Positions 33,038 through 44,334 of a stretch of 64,000 nt of DNA are shown in pieces. The first letter of the stretch is position 1, and each line of letters starts with the position of its first letter. The stretch is from Eriocheir sinensis (lineage: Eukaryota > Arthropoda > Malacostraca > Decapoda > Varunidae), in contig NC_066513.1 of the NCBI RefSeq assembly GCF_024679095.1, forward strand, positions 4,113,023-4,177,022, in the 5' to 3' direction. The position numbers were made by a program, and so were the translations under genes. Below the pieces are notes generated by a model. It had not been told where the DNA came from. It did not search any database and saw only the letters and a program-made list of their open reading frames with translations.

Positions 33038-33644
33038 TAGGGATGGGCAAGTACCGTTAATTTGAGTACCGGTAGTACCGGTACCGAAAACTCAGGTACC
33101 GTTAGTACTGGTACCGGTACCGGTACCCGAAGGAGTATTTTTTTTATCTCTATGACTTCTGATGAAATTCCCAAATAAATTTCCTGTAAAGAAAACTCTC
33201 TCTCTGAATGAAGTGAATATTTATTTTTTCGATAAAAAAATAGCATGTATAGTTATTATGGATGTACTCGATCATAGTCTAATAACAATAAGAATATTTA
33301 TTAGCAACCTAAAAAAGAAAAAGAATCGGACATGAAGAATTATCCAGTAGCTCCAATAAATAAATAAAATAATGGAAACGGGAGCTGTGATGGAAACGGA
33401 AAGCAGGACAAAATGGTGGGAACTTGGGGAGACGGTCAGCGAGGCAGTGACTCAGCGTCTCCACACAGGGCCCATACCGCGTGATACCACATGGAGGCGG
33501 GCGGGCGCCGAGCGTCACTAAGATCCAGACGGTACCGGTACTAGCGGCAATGCGCAGTGCCGAGTGATCATGACGCTTCCCGGCACCCGAGTGATCATGA
33601 GGCTTCGCGGTACCAGGTACCGGTACCGGGTACCGCGAAGAATC
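33038..33644. mobile_element. hAT-like element, half copy ending at foldback centre
   Basis: It begins TAGGGATGGGCAAGTACC and runs through one arm of the same family, then stops at GAATCGATTC. In the full copy at 34671-37766 that word is the exact centre of the palindrome. The other arm is missing and there is no matching 8-bp duplication. It lacks the CR1 stub found in copies 1 and 2. Confidence 0.8.
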
Positions 33645-33710
33645 GATTCCTGCATCGTGCATCGTGCTGCAGTGTGTGTACACTACAGTAAGTTATTTAA
33701 TAATGAGGGG

Positions 33711-34020
33711 TAGGTGGATGGGGTGGTTAGCCCCCTGGAGGAAGTGGGGGGGGGGTCGAGAGGGGCCGTTGCTCTTCTGTTAGGAGGTTTGGTTAAATGT
33801 GTTCGGTTTACCTTATCTTGCCTAATGCATTGTCCTCCTTCCCACTTCGATGGATGGGTCAAGAGTGGGGGTGGGGTGGGTGGGATGGGGGGTATTATTC
33901 TATATTGTCACCACTTTCACACCCACGAACGCCTTGGTGCTCTATGAAGGGTTCAGTGTCCATACAACACATTGCCGCATTGCTTTGCCGTCGGAAATCA
34001 CTTGTTCTTGTGATATAAGG
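33711..34020. repeat. dispersed repeat, also at 38053-38176 and 40262-40400
   Basis: The G-rich left part (GAGGTTTGGTTAAATGTG) matches 40262-40400 in direct orientation. The right part (33893-34018) is the reverse complement of 38053-38176. So one arm pair brackets the SINE, hAT copy 3 and the foldback between them. Confidence 0.7.
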
Positions 34021-34021
34021 G

Positions 34022-34370
34022 TAGGCGATGGCTGAATGGATAGCAAGACGGCCCCGCGTTCAGGAGGACGCGAGTTCAATCCCCGCCCGGTGCCACCAAG
34101 CTGGGATTTTTCAGCCGCCGCCGAGTGGCTTAAAACTATCCACATGCTGTCCAGAAGACCTCCTATATATCAACCCGGATTCTAGATTATAGGATTAAAG
34201 ATGAGCTCCGGGAGGGCAGCATGAGCCAATGCAAGATGGCGCCACTATAAACACTCGCCTGCGCCAGAACGGGCTGGGCCGACCATCAGGACCCACCGGG
34301 AAGAAGCCTTGGACCGACCATCAGGATCCACCGGGAAGAAGCCTACCGGTGCGATAGGCCATGACGTAAA
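34022..34370 (+). mobile_element. tRNA-derived SINE
   Basis: The tRNA-like head has an A box TGGCTGAATGG (34029-34039), a B box GAGTTCAATCCC (about 34072-34083) and ends near a CCA (about 34100). A long unrelated body follows (GAAGAAGCC words, repeated ACCATCAGGA) and the 3' end is A-rich (AAATAAAAATAATAAT). This layout marks an RNA polymerase III-transcribed SINE. Confidence 0.75.
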
Positions 34371-34400
34371 AAAAATAAAAAATAAATAAAAATAATAATA

Positions 34401-34415
34401 ATAAAATATATATAT

Positions 34416-34490
<75 letters not shown>
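34401..34490. repeat. (TA)n microsatellite after SINE tail
   Basis: A TA run of about 90 bp that probably grew from the A-rich SINE tail. Confidence 0.95.
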
Positions 34491-34493
<3 letters not shown>

Positions 34494-34754
34494 AGAATCA
34501 CTACGCGCCTCCAAAATACGATATTACGCCTCCATATTATACTTAAGGGACGAAATAATGTCCCTTAACCATAATACGAAGGCGGAATAACTTAAAAGTA
34601 AAAAAAGTGGTAATGGTTGTGAAAAGGCATGCATACATTTGTTTTGGTAGCGGCGGCGGCGGCCATTGGGTAGTGGTGGGCAGGTACCGGTACCAGTACC
34701 GGTACTAACGGTACCAGCTAAACGGTACGGTACCGGTACCAGATTGCTCGGTCC

Positions 34755-35890
<1,136 letters not shown>

Positions 35891-36079
35891 GTACCGGTAC
35901 CAGATTGCTCGGATTTATTTATTGGATTTATTGATAATTCTTCATGCTCGATTTTTTTTTAGGTTGCTACTAAATATTGTTATTGTTATTAGACTATGAT
36001 CGAGTACATCCATAATAACTATACATGCTATTTTTTTATCGAAAAAATAAATATTCACTTAATTAATTCAGAGAGAGAG

Positions 36080-36709
36080 ATTTACATAGATTTACATAGA
36101 AAATCAGACCACACAGACCCCATGGTCCAGACTTGGTGGTCTGTCCTTAAACCTAAGTGATTTTACATTAATCAGAAGACTCCAAAACGTTGCACTTCTA
36201 CTCTAGTTGATATTAAGTTGAAGGAAGTGACGGTCGAGCTTATTTTTGGAGTCAATCGTGTTACACTGGACCACTGATGGTGGAAGCTTATTCCATTCTC
36301 GCACTACAACGTTGGTGAAGAAAAATTTTGTGCAGTCTGAATTTACTTGTCTACATCTGAGTTTTACGCCATTGTTCCTCGTGCGCAGACTGTCATCGAT
36401 CATAAACAATGTTGATCTGTCTACATTCGTGTAACCATTAAGTATTTTAAAACATTCGATCAGTTTTCCTCGGAGGCGACGTTTCTCAAGAGAGAACATG
36501 TTAAGGGTAGAAAGCCTTTCTTCGTAGGATTTGTTGCGCAAGGAAGGGATAATTTTCGTTGCCCGACGCTGAACACCTTCTAATTTAGCAATATCCTTTG
36601 CATGGTGGGGGGACCAAAACTGTACCGCATATTCCAAGTGGGGTCTGACTAAACTGTTGTAGAGCGGGAGTATTACATCTTTATTCTTGAATACAAAGTT
36701 TCTTTTAAT

Positions 36710-36715
<6 letters not shown>
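36080..36715 (-). mobile_element. LINE-C 3' fragment in hAT copy 3
   Basis: Starts with the TTTACATAGA tail and matches 23741-24370 closely. Confidence 0.88.
36203..36715 (-). pseudogene. LINE-C ORF2 C-terminus (5' truncated)
   Basis: About 170 codons of the post-thumb region (VRPHLEYAVQFWSPHHAKD, WNKLPPSVVQCNTID) with a one-codon deletion relative to 23853-24488. There is no catalytic domain. The upstream junction runs straight into a GA microsatellite, so the apparent Ser-Leu N-terminus is an artefact. Confidence 0.85.

Positions 36716-36768
<53 letters not shown>
36711..36768. repeat. (GA)n microsatellite
   Basis: GA run at the 5' junction of the LINE-C fragment. A second GA run lies at about 37550-37604 in the right arm. 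Confidence 0.95.
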
Positions 36769-36770
<2 letters not shown>

Positions 36771-37543
36771 TTTATTAGCAACTATAAAAAGAAAAGAATC
36801 GGACATGAAGAATTCATCAGTAACTCCAATAAATAAATAAAATAATAAAATAATGGAAACGGGAGTTGTGATGGAAACGAAAAGCAGGACAAAATGGTGG
36901 GAACTTGGGGAGACGGTCTGCGAGGCAGTGACTCAGCGTCTACACACAGGGCCCATACCGCGTGATACCACATGGAGGCGGGCGGGCGCCGAGCGTCACT
37001 AAGATCCAAACGGTACCGGTACTAGCGGCAATGCGCAGTGCCGAGTGATCATGAGGCTTCGCGGTACCAGGTACCGGAACCGGGTACCGCGAGGAATCGA
37101 TTCTTCGCGGTACCCGGTACCGGTACCTGGTACCGCGAAGCCTCATTATCACTCGGGTGCCGGGAAGCCTCATGATCACTCGGCACTGCGCATTGCCGCT
37201 AGTACCGGTACCGTCTGGATCTTAGTGACGCTCGGCGCTTGCCCGCCCGCCTCCATGTGGTATCACGCGGTATGGGCCCTGTGTGGAGACGCTGAGTCAC
37301 TGCCTCGCTGACCGTCTCCCCAAGTTCCCACCATTTTGTCCTGCTTTTCGTTTCCATCACAGCTCCCGTTTCCATTATTTTATTATTTTATTTATTTATT
37401 GGAGTTACTGGATAATTCTTCATGTCCGATTCTTTTTCTTTTTTAGGTTGCTAATAAATATTGTTATTGTTATTAGACTATGATCGAGTACATCCATAAT
37501 AACTATACATGCTATTTTTTATCGAAAAAATAAATATTCACTT

Positions 37544-37608
<65 letters not shown>

Positions 37609-37766
37609 TTTTCTTTACAGGAAATCTATTTGGGAATTTCATCAGAAGTCATAGAGATAAAAAAAAAAAAAAAACTCATTCGGGTACCGGTACCGGTACT
37701 AACGGTAGCTGAGTTTTCGGTACCGGTACTACCGGTACTCAAATTAACGGTACTTGCCCATCCCTA

Positions 37767-38042
37767 CCATTGGGAGTTGAGCAGTGTTGCCAACGATCTG
37801 GTTAGCAATGGTACTCTAGCTTGGCGATGGTATGCTTAGTTAGCGATTAGCCCTCGCATGTGAGACCAGGTCCACCACGCGTGGTTATTTTTTTTAGAAC
37901 ACGGCCCAAACCTTCTCAAAAACCTTTTAGGTAAAGGTGCGTGTTCTAAAAAAAAAAAAAAAAAATAACCACGCGTGGTGTGCGTGGGCTAATCGCTAAC
38001 CAAACGTTGGATCGTTGGTAACACTGCTCACCTCCCAATGCC
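37767..38042. mobile_element. small foldback MITE
   Basis: About 37769-37912 mirrors about 37930-38041, with arms reading CATTGGGAGTTGAGCAGTGT and CACGCGTGGTTATTTTTT. The hAT-like copy 3 landed exactly in its left tip, since the CCATTGGG duplication is part of the arm. Confidence 0.75.
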
Positions 38043-38215
38043 CTTTTTTTTTATATCACAAGAACGAGTGATTTCCGACGGCAAAGCAATACGGCAATGT
38101 GTTGTATGGACATTGAACCCTTCATAGAGCACCAAGGCGTTCGTGGGTATGAAAGTGGTGACAATATAGAATAATACCGGAGGGGGGGGGGGGGGGGGCT
38201 CCGGTAGGAGGTAGT

Positions 38216-39072
38216 AGAGTCCTTGATTGAGAGAGTCCCGACAACCTAAGATTTGGACGCCATTATTGGCCCTGTTTTCGCCGCGCTTTTCAAACGCTAG
38301 CACACGCTCTCTTTTGTATTTCTGTTTCACAGCCATATGGGTCGTCCAATGAAACTGAGCACACTTGTGTCAGATCTGCACACCTTCCCTTAACAGCCAG
38401 CAGGGAGCCAGCAGCCAGCGAGCTCTGGGAAAATAAATAAGAGACGGTATGTGTCTACATCAACAGGTATCGCCAACCCACCATTACGCCCTTATACTTT
38501 ACCATAATTTGGTCACCAGCCGTTGGAACGTGCCGTAAGGTGACAGGGGATTATTATTAGCCTTACGATCAGCCGCTGTCTCAGTATAGGCACTCAGTAA
38601 CCCACGTAGCCTATGATAACTATAGGCGTGTCACGGCGGGCTGCTGACGACGTTGAGAGGCGGCCGCGGCAGCGCTCAGAGAGTACTGCAGGAGAGACTT
38701 CAAACAAGTCTGTTGCTTCTCTTTGAGTGTTGCTGCTGTGTTGAATGGATTTAACAATATTCATCGCTGTAAAACATTATCTGCAGCAGTTTGGGAAGTC
38801 TTTCTATTACCAACATATCCCTTCATTGCCTGACCCTTGTCTGCAGGGAGGGACGCTGCCTCCTGGGCGTCATGAGCCTTGATATACTTGTCATGGGCCA
38901 CGTGGCTGACACACTACCGAAGCTCCATCAATGCAAAGGCACTTTACTTCCTTTCCGTTGCCTGCTTGCAGAAAACTTTAGCATATGGAGAGAAAATTAG
39001 GGTAAACTAATTATCTGTTGGTGAGGCCGTGAGGGGTCACTGATTCCATTACTCGCCGGGCTGCTATCTTTC

Positions 39073-39106
<34 letters not shown>

Positions 39107-40208
39107 GATGTAGTTGCTGCAATAAATTTTGTGCGATTCCAAGGTATTGTGAAGATAAGTTATCAATGAGTTCAATAACATTTAATTTAATTTAATTTAA
39201 TTGAAACACTTACTGTTCATTGAAAAATAATACAGTAAAATACTAAGGCCATGTAAACGTGTTTCATTTTGCTTGAGGGTCAAATTAGGTTTAGAGAATG
39301 TTGTAGGAAAATGTCAACATATTATAATGACATTGGTACCAATGAAAATGAAGACTGTACAACCTTATAAATTAGGCTATTAAATAAAGATGGACTTATA
39401 ACCCAAGCTAGAGGAGTTTCTAGCTGAAGACCCTTCACATGAGCAAATAGTAACCTAACCTATCACCGCTGAAATAGTAATATTTCCCCGCAATTTAAAA
39501 TATCAGAAACGAGTGATAATAATGGAAACGGTTACTAGAGTAATGATTAACAAATACAATATAAAGAAAAATAGTGTGTTAACTTTTTATAGTGAGTTGG
39601 GTGTGATTCTAGAGTTTAACCAAGACAAGTATGGCTCACCAAAAGCTAGCTTCTGTTCATCTAAACTCTTGTAACACGTCCAATCTATTAGACTGTGGCC
39701 TTGATGAGACTGTGAAATATCCATTGTGAGTCTGTTATAACAACTAGAGCCCTGTGAGAGAGATCAGACCGAAAAATTTTGGCCATAAGGGCCACGGCTT
39801 CCCTCATCAGCTTCGGTGTCTGGACTTGATGCGAACGATTGTTTCAGTCCTTGTAGCTGTGCCTCTCTCACAATGATTTCCCTAGACAGTACAAAGGGAG
39901 GGCGGTTATGGCAGAAAGACACACACAATGGCAGTGTGTGTGTCTTGCTGTCATAACCGATGGTTTCCTCCCAAGACGACTGACTGTTAGCACACCTCTG
40001 TCTGTCTTCTCAGCGGCCTTGCAGTTAATTAATACACTTTGTATCCCCTCTGTGGCATGTTGCTACAGCCGAAGGCTAGGCAGCAAGGCATTGTTACATT
40101 GAAAAGCAGCCGAATCCGCTTCCAAAATAGGAAAAATTATGTTTTTATTACCTCAGTTCAAAGTCAGCGCGGTGCTCCAAGGGCCAAAAATGGCGCCCAG
40201 CAGCCTTA
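38216..40208 (+). repeat. segmental duplication, copy A (about 2.0 kb)
   Basis: Aligns over its full length with 42806-51105 once the gypsy element is removed from the latter (1993 bp against about 1982 bp). The shared text includes GAGCACACTTGTGTCAGA, CAGGGAGGGACGCTGCCTCC and AGCGCGGTGCTC-like words. No frame is conserved between the copies, so it is probably non-coding. It is GC-rich near 38640 and AT-rich later. Confidence 0.85.
39073..39103. repeat. (CA)n microsatellite in copy A
   Basis: CA run. The matching position in copy B (43640-43687) has a longer CA run. Confidence 0.95.
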
Positions 40209-40515
40209 TACACAGGGCCGCCTATGTCAGGACTCTCTCTATAAAGAGACTCTAGGAGGTCGAGGTCGAGGGGGGGGGGGGGGGGGGTGTGCCCTCTCTC
40301 GTTAGAAGGTTTAGTTAAATTTGTTGTTTACATCAGTCTTACCGTGCGCCGAGTCCCCCCCCCCACTTCTGAGGTGGGTGGGTCAAGAGCAGGCGTAGCC
40401 CCCCATACAATGGGTTAGGAGGATTGGTTAGCTTTACATTTTTTTTCGGTTTTTCATTAGTTTTGCCGTGTGCAGTGCCTCCCTCTGGTTGGAAAGGGGT
40501 GGGGGGTTAATGAGG
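40209..40515. repeat. poly-G and dispersed repeat region
   Basis: Contains a poly-G run near 40270 and two related G/C-rich segments (40262-40400, 40415-40510) similar to 33711-33880. No gene. Confidence 0.6.
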
Positions 40516-40703
40516 GGCGTAACCACAGAGTTATATACCTAGAGCGCGCGAGCCAAACACTCGGATGCGGCAACCGGAAGTACCTCGGCCGCCATCTTTG
40601 GGAGCCCAGTCCAGCCAACTCTGTGCTCCAGCCGGCAACTTCAAAGTGGAGATAAGTGGTAGGTGGTGATGGTGGTGGTGGTGATGATGATGGTGGTGGT
40701 GGT

Positions 40704-41124
40704 GATTTACATAGATTTACATAGAAAATCAGACCACACAGACCCCATGGTCCAGACTTGGTGGTCTGTCCTTAAACCTAAGTGATTTTACATTAATCAG
40801 AAGACTCCAAAACGTTGCATTTCTACTCTAGTTGATATTAAGTTGAAGGAAGTGACGGTCGAGCTTATTTTTGAAGGAGTCAATCGTGTTACACTGGACC
40901 ACTGATGATGGGAGCTTATTCCATTCTCGCACTACAACGTTGGTGAAGAAAAATTTGGTGCAGTCTGAATTTACTTGTCTACATCTGAGTTTTACGCCAT
41001 TGTTCCTCGTGCGCAAAGTGTCATCGATCATAAACAATGTTGATCTGTCTACATTCGTGAAACCATTAAGTATTTTAAAACATTCGATCAGTTTTCCTCT
41101 GAGGCGACGTTTCTCAAGAGAGAT
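40704..41124 (-). mobile_element. LINE-C 3' fragment in triplet repeat
   Basis: The same 3' end as at 23741 (TTTACATAGA tail, FMIDDTLRTRNNGVKLRCR and WNKLPSSVVQC readable on the minus strand). It is truncated at CTCAAGAGAG and bordered on both sides by GGT/GAT repeats. Confidence 0.88.
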
Positions 41125-41173
41125 GATGGTGGTGGTGGTGGTGGTGGTGCTATAGTGGTGGTGTGAAAGAGGT

Positions 41174-41175
<2 letters not shown>

Positions 41176-41221
<46 letters not shown>
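41176..41221. repeat. (GA)n microsatellite
   Basis: GA run inside the triplet-rich element. Confidence 0.95.
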
Positions 41222-41222
<1 letters not shown>

Positions 41223-41276
41223 GGACTGACGTGACATATATGACATAACTCAGGTTTTATACTCTCTCTCTGAAAC

Positions 41277-41568
41277 CACCTCCTCCACCACCACCACCAC
41301 CACCACCACCACCACCATCACCACCACCATCATCACCACCACCACCATCACCACCACCATCATCACCACCATCACCACCACCACCATCACCACCATCATC
41401 ACCACCAACACCACCACCACCATCACCACCACCACCAACACCACCACCATCATCACTACCACCACCACCACCACCATCATCACCACCATCACCACTACCA
41501 CCACCACCATCATCACCACCACCAACAACACCACCATCATCATCACCACCACCACCAGCACCATCATC

Positions 41569-41599
<31 letters not shown>

Positions 41600-41960
41600 C
41601 CACCATCATCATCACCACCACCACCACCATCATCACCACCACCACCAGCACCATCATCACCACCACCACCAGCACCATCATCACCACCACCACCACCACC
41701 ATCATCACCACCACCACCACCACCACCACCATCATCATCATCACCACCACCACCAACAACAACAACAACACCACCATCATCACCACCACCACCACCATCA
41801 TCACCACAACCAACAACACCACCATCACCACACCACCACCACCAGCACCATCACCACCACCACCACCACCACCATCATCACCACCACCACCAACACCACC
41901 ATCATCATCACCACCACCACCAGCACCATCATCACCACCATCACTATCAAAACCACCACC
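41277..41960. repeat. (CCA/CAT/CAA)n trinucleotide array, about 680 bp
   Basis: Almost unbroken CAN triplets. Minus-strand reading gives a Val/Met-only open frame of over 200 codons, which is an artefact of the repeat. It is complementary to the GGT/GAT runs at 40655-40703 and 41125-41160, so the region could form long hairpins. Confidence 0.95.
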
Positions 41961-42082
41961 ACAGAGTGAGGGAAAGTGGGCTCCCCAAGATGGCCGCCGC
42001 GCCAGGGTAGCTTGCCTCACCCGCCGCCAACCCCACAACACGGGAGCGCGCGCTCTAGGTATATAACTCTGTGGGCGTAACC

Positions 42083-42539
42083 CCCCATTAGGTTTGTTTA
42101 CTTTATCTTATTGGGATTACATTCGATATCTACGTTAAGCAACCACAGGTACGGGGGGCGGTTGTCTTGACGTGGGGTTCTGATATTTCTTTGTTTTATC
42201 TTGCATAAAAAAAAATCGTGTTTATTTTGTTTTCTACGTGAATCTGACCCTTTCCTTGAAAATAGCATTTTCTTAGAGAAAATGAACATCGTTTTCTGAC
42301 GAAACGTTTATTTTCTAAGGAAAATAAAACAGATTCGTTCAAAAGACCCAATATAACAATAGAAAGCATTTTTTTTTGCCGTTGCTGTAGAGGCCAGAGG
42401 GACCTGAAACGAATCTTTACCAATCATTGTCAGTTACCACTTCATCCCCTCAAGATACAGCCTCAGTGGCCAGTGATTTGCCATGTGACATAGCCAGAAT
42501 TTATCCTTGGTGTCTCCAGTGGGGATATGAAGTTTAATC
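42083..42539. other. no gene recognised
   Basis: Spacer. A short near-palindromic stretch around GAAAATAGCATTTTC and GAAAATAAAC near 42255-42330 is the only structure seen. Confidence 0.5.
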
Positions 42540-42544
42540 CATTG

Positions 42545-42771
42545 CAGGGCCGTAATTTTTGGTGGGGCTACGGGGGGTATAGCCCCCCCCCCCCCCCATT
42601 GTTTTCTATATCGTACTCAAAATGCCCATGAAAGTGCTTATTTAAAAAAAAAAAGCTGCGCATGCTCGCTTCGCTCGCCCCCCTCCCCCTCATGAACCTA
42701 TCATGGTTTCTTGGCCCCCCCCCCCCAAAAAAAAAAAAAAAAAAAAAAAATCTGCCGAATTTACGGGCCTG
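42545..42771. mobile_element. small MITE with poly-C and poly-A tracts
   Basis: Ends CAGGGCCGTAA and its mirror TTACGGGCCTG, flanked by a direct CATTG (42540-42544 and 42772-42776). The 227-bp body is dominated by C and A homopolymers. No coding capacity. Confidence 0.65.
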
Positions 42772-43637
42772 CATTGAAGACCCACAGCCTTATAGGTTGC
42801 GTTAGATTCCCTTGATAGAGAGAGTACCGACAACCTGGGATTTGGACGCTATTATTGTTCCTTGCTGTTATTCGCCGCGCTTTTCAAACACTCGCACACG
42901 CTCTCTTGTATTTTTGTTCCACAGCCATATATACGGATCGTCAATGGAAACTGAGCACACTTGTGTCAGACCTGCATACCTTCCCTTAACAGCCAGCAGC
43001 CACTGAGCTCTGGAAAATTAAATGAGAGACAGTGTGTCTACACCAACAAGTGTCGCCAACCCACCATTACGCCCTCATACTTTACAAAACTTTGGTCACC
43101 AGCCGTCAGAATGTACCGTAAGAAAGAGACAGGAGAGTACTATTAGCTTTACGATCAGCCACTGTCTCAGTATAGACACTCAGTAATCTACGTAATCCAG
43201 TAATCCACGGCGGGCTGCTGAGAGGCGACAGCGCTCAGAGGGTACTGAGAGATTTCAAACAAGTCTGGGTGCTTCTTTTGAGTGCTGCTGCTGCTGTGAT
43301 GGATGGATTTAACAATACTTGTCGCTGTAGAACATTATCGGCAGTATTTGAGGAAGTCTTTCTCTTACCTACAAATCCCTTCCTCCAGTCCATTGCCTGC
43401 AGGGAGGGACGCTGCCTCCTGAACGTCGTAAACTGTTCGACCTACTAATATACTTGTCACAGGTTACTTTGCTAACACACCACCAAAGCTCCATCAACGC
43501 CAAGGCACCTCGTTTCCTTTCTGTTACTTGCTTGCAGTAAACTTTAGCCGATGGAGAGAAAATTAGTGCAAAGTAATGACGGGGCCGGGGTTGGAAGTGG
43601 ACACTGATTCCATTACTCCCCGTGCTGTTCTCTTGTG

Positions 43638-43639
<2 letters not shown>

Positions 43640-43687
<48 letters not shown>
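43640..43687. repeat. (CA)n microsatellite in copy B
   Basis: CA run at the position equivalent to 39073-39103. Confidence 0.95.
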
Positions 43688-43691
<4 letters not shown>

Positions 43692-43885
43692 CACCAGTTT
43701 GTAACTATTGCAATAAATGTAGCCTATTGTGAAATTCCAAGGAATTGTGAAGCTAATTCATCAATGATTATAGTTCAATAACATTGAATTTAATTTATAT
43801 TGAAATGCTTATTGTTGATGAAAAAATAACAATAAAATACTAAAGCTATTTAAACACTTTTAATTTTGCTTGAGGGTCAAAATAG

Positions 43886-44269
43886 TGTTATGCCGGACGT
43901 ATTACTTGGGTTCCGTGTCGCCGTCACAAGACTCCGTGGGAGGGAGATATATATAAACACTTTGCACAACTGTAGTTTAATATTCTTCCTTAGTAGTACA
44001 CTTCACTCTGACTCTTCACTGACCACTAGCTTACTATGACTGGGACTGGACTCCTCTCGCCCTCTTCTCCTATATATATCCAGAACAGTACAGTCTAGAA
44101 TGTTACAGTATATTTTAGATCATACAAGAACATGTAGCAAAAGTATTTGCGGGTTGGCAACACTTCCCGCCTGGCGCCTGGGACGAGGCTTTGCCCCCCG
44201 CCCCCTTGCTCGCTCTTCCCGGAGCCTTCTAGAGCCCCATGGACGCCGGGGGAAGCTTCCAGCACAACA
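43886..44269 (-). repeat. 3' LTR of the gypsy element (384 bp)
   Basis: TG...CA ends. It contains the short GATATATATAAA run that is hugely expanded in the other LTR. Confidence 0.92.
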
Positions 44270-44284
44270 CTATCCCCCCCTCTT
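44270..44284 (-). other. polypurine tract of the gypsy element
   Basis: On the minus strand this reads AAGAGGGGGGATAG directly before the 3' LTR, the plus-strand primer for reverse transcription. Confidence 0.8.
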
Positions 44285-44334
44285 AATTGTGATCGTCCCG
44301 ATCACACACTTAACTATATACAAACATAAGAGAA

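Larger units (their letters stand above)
40524..42074. mobile_element. inverted-repeat element with 8-bp TSD, triplet-rich
   Basis: Ends CACAGAGTTATATACC and its mirror GGTATATAACTCTGTG, continuing through AGAGCGCGCG and GGCCGCCATCTT, are flanked by a perfect GGCGTAAC duplication (40516-40523 and 42075-42082). The 8-bp duplication fits hAT or P-type transposition. The interior is GGT/GAT triplet repeats, a captured LINE-C 3' end and the long CCA/CAT array. No transposase. Confidence 0.85.

Noticed and set aside
38791..39000. A 69-codon frame in segmental duplication copy A
   Set aside because: The matching region of copy B does not keep the frame, so coding is unlikely.
41250..42041. A 263-codon Val/Met-rich frame on the minus strand
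   Set aside because: It is the reading of the CCA/CAT triplet array, with no start context or flanking domain.
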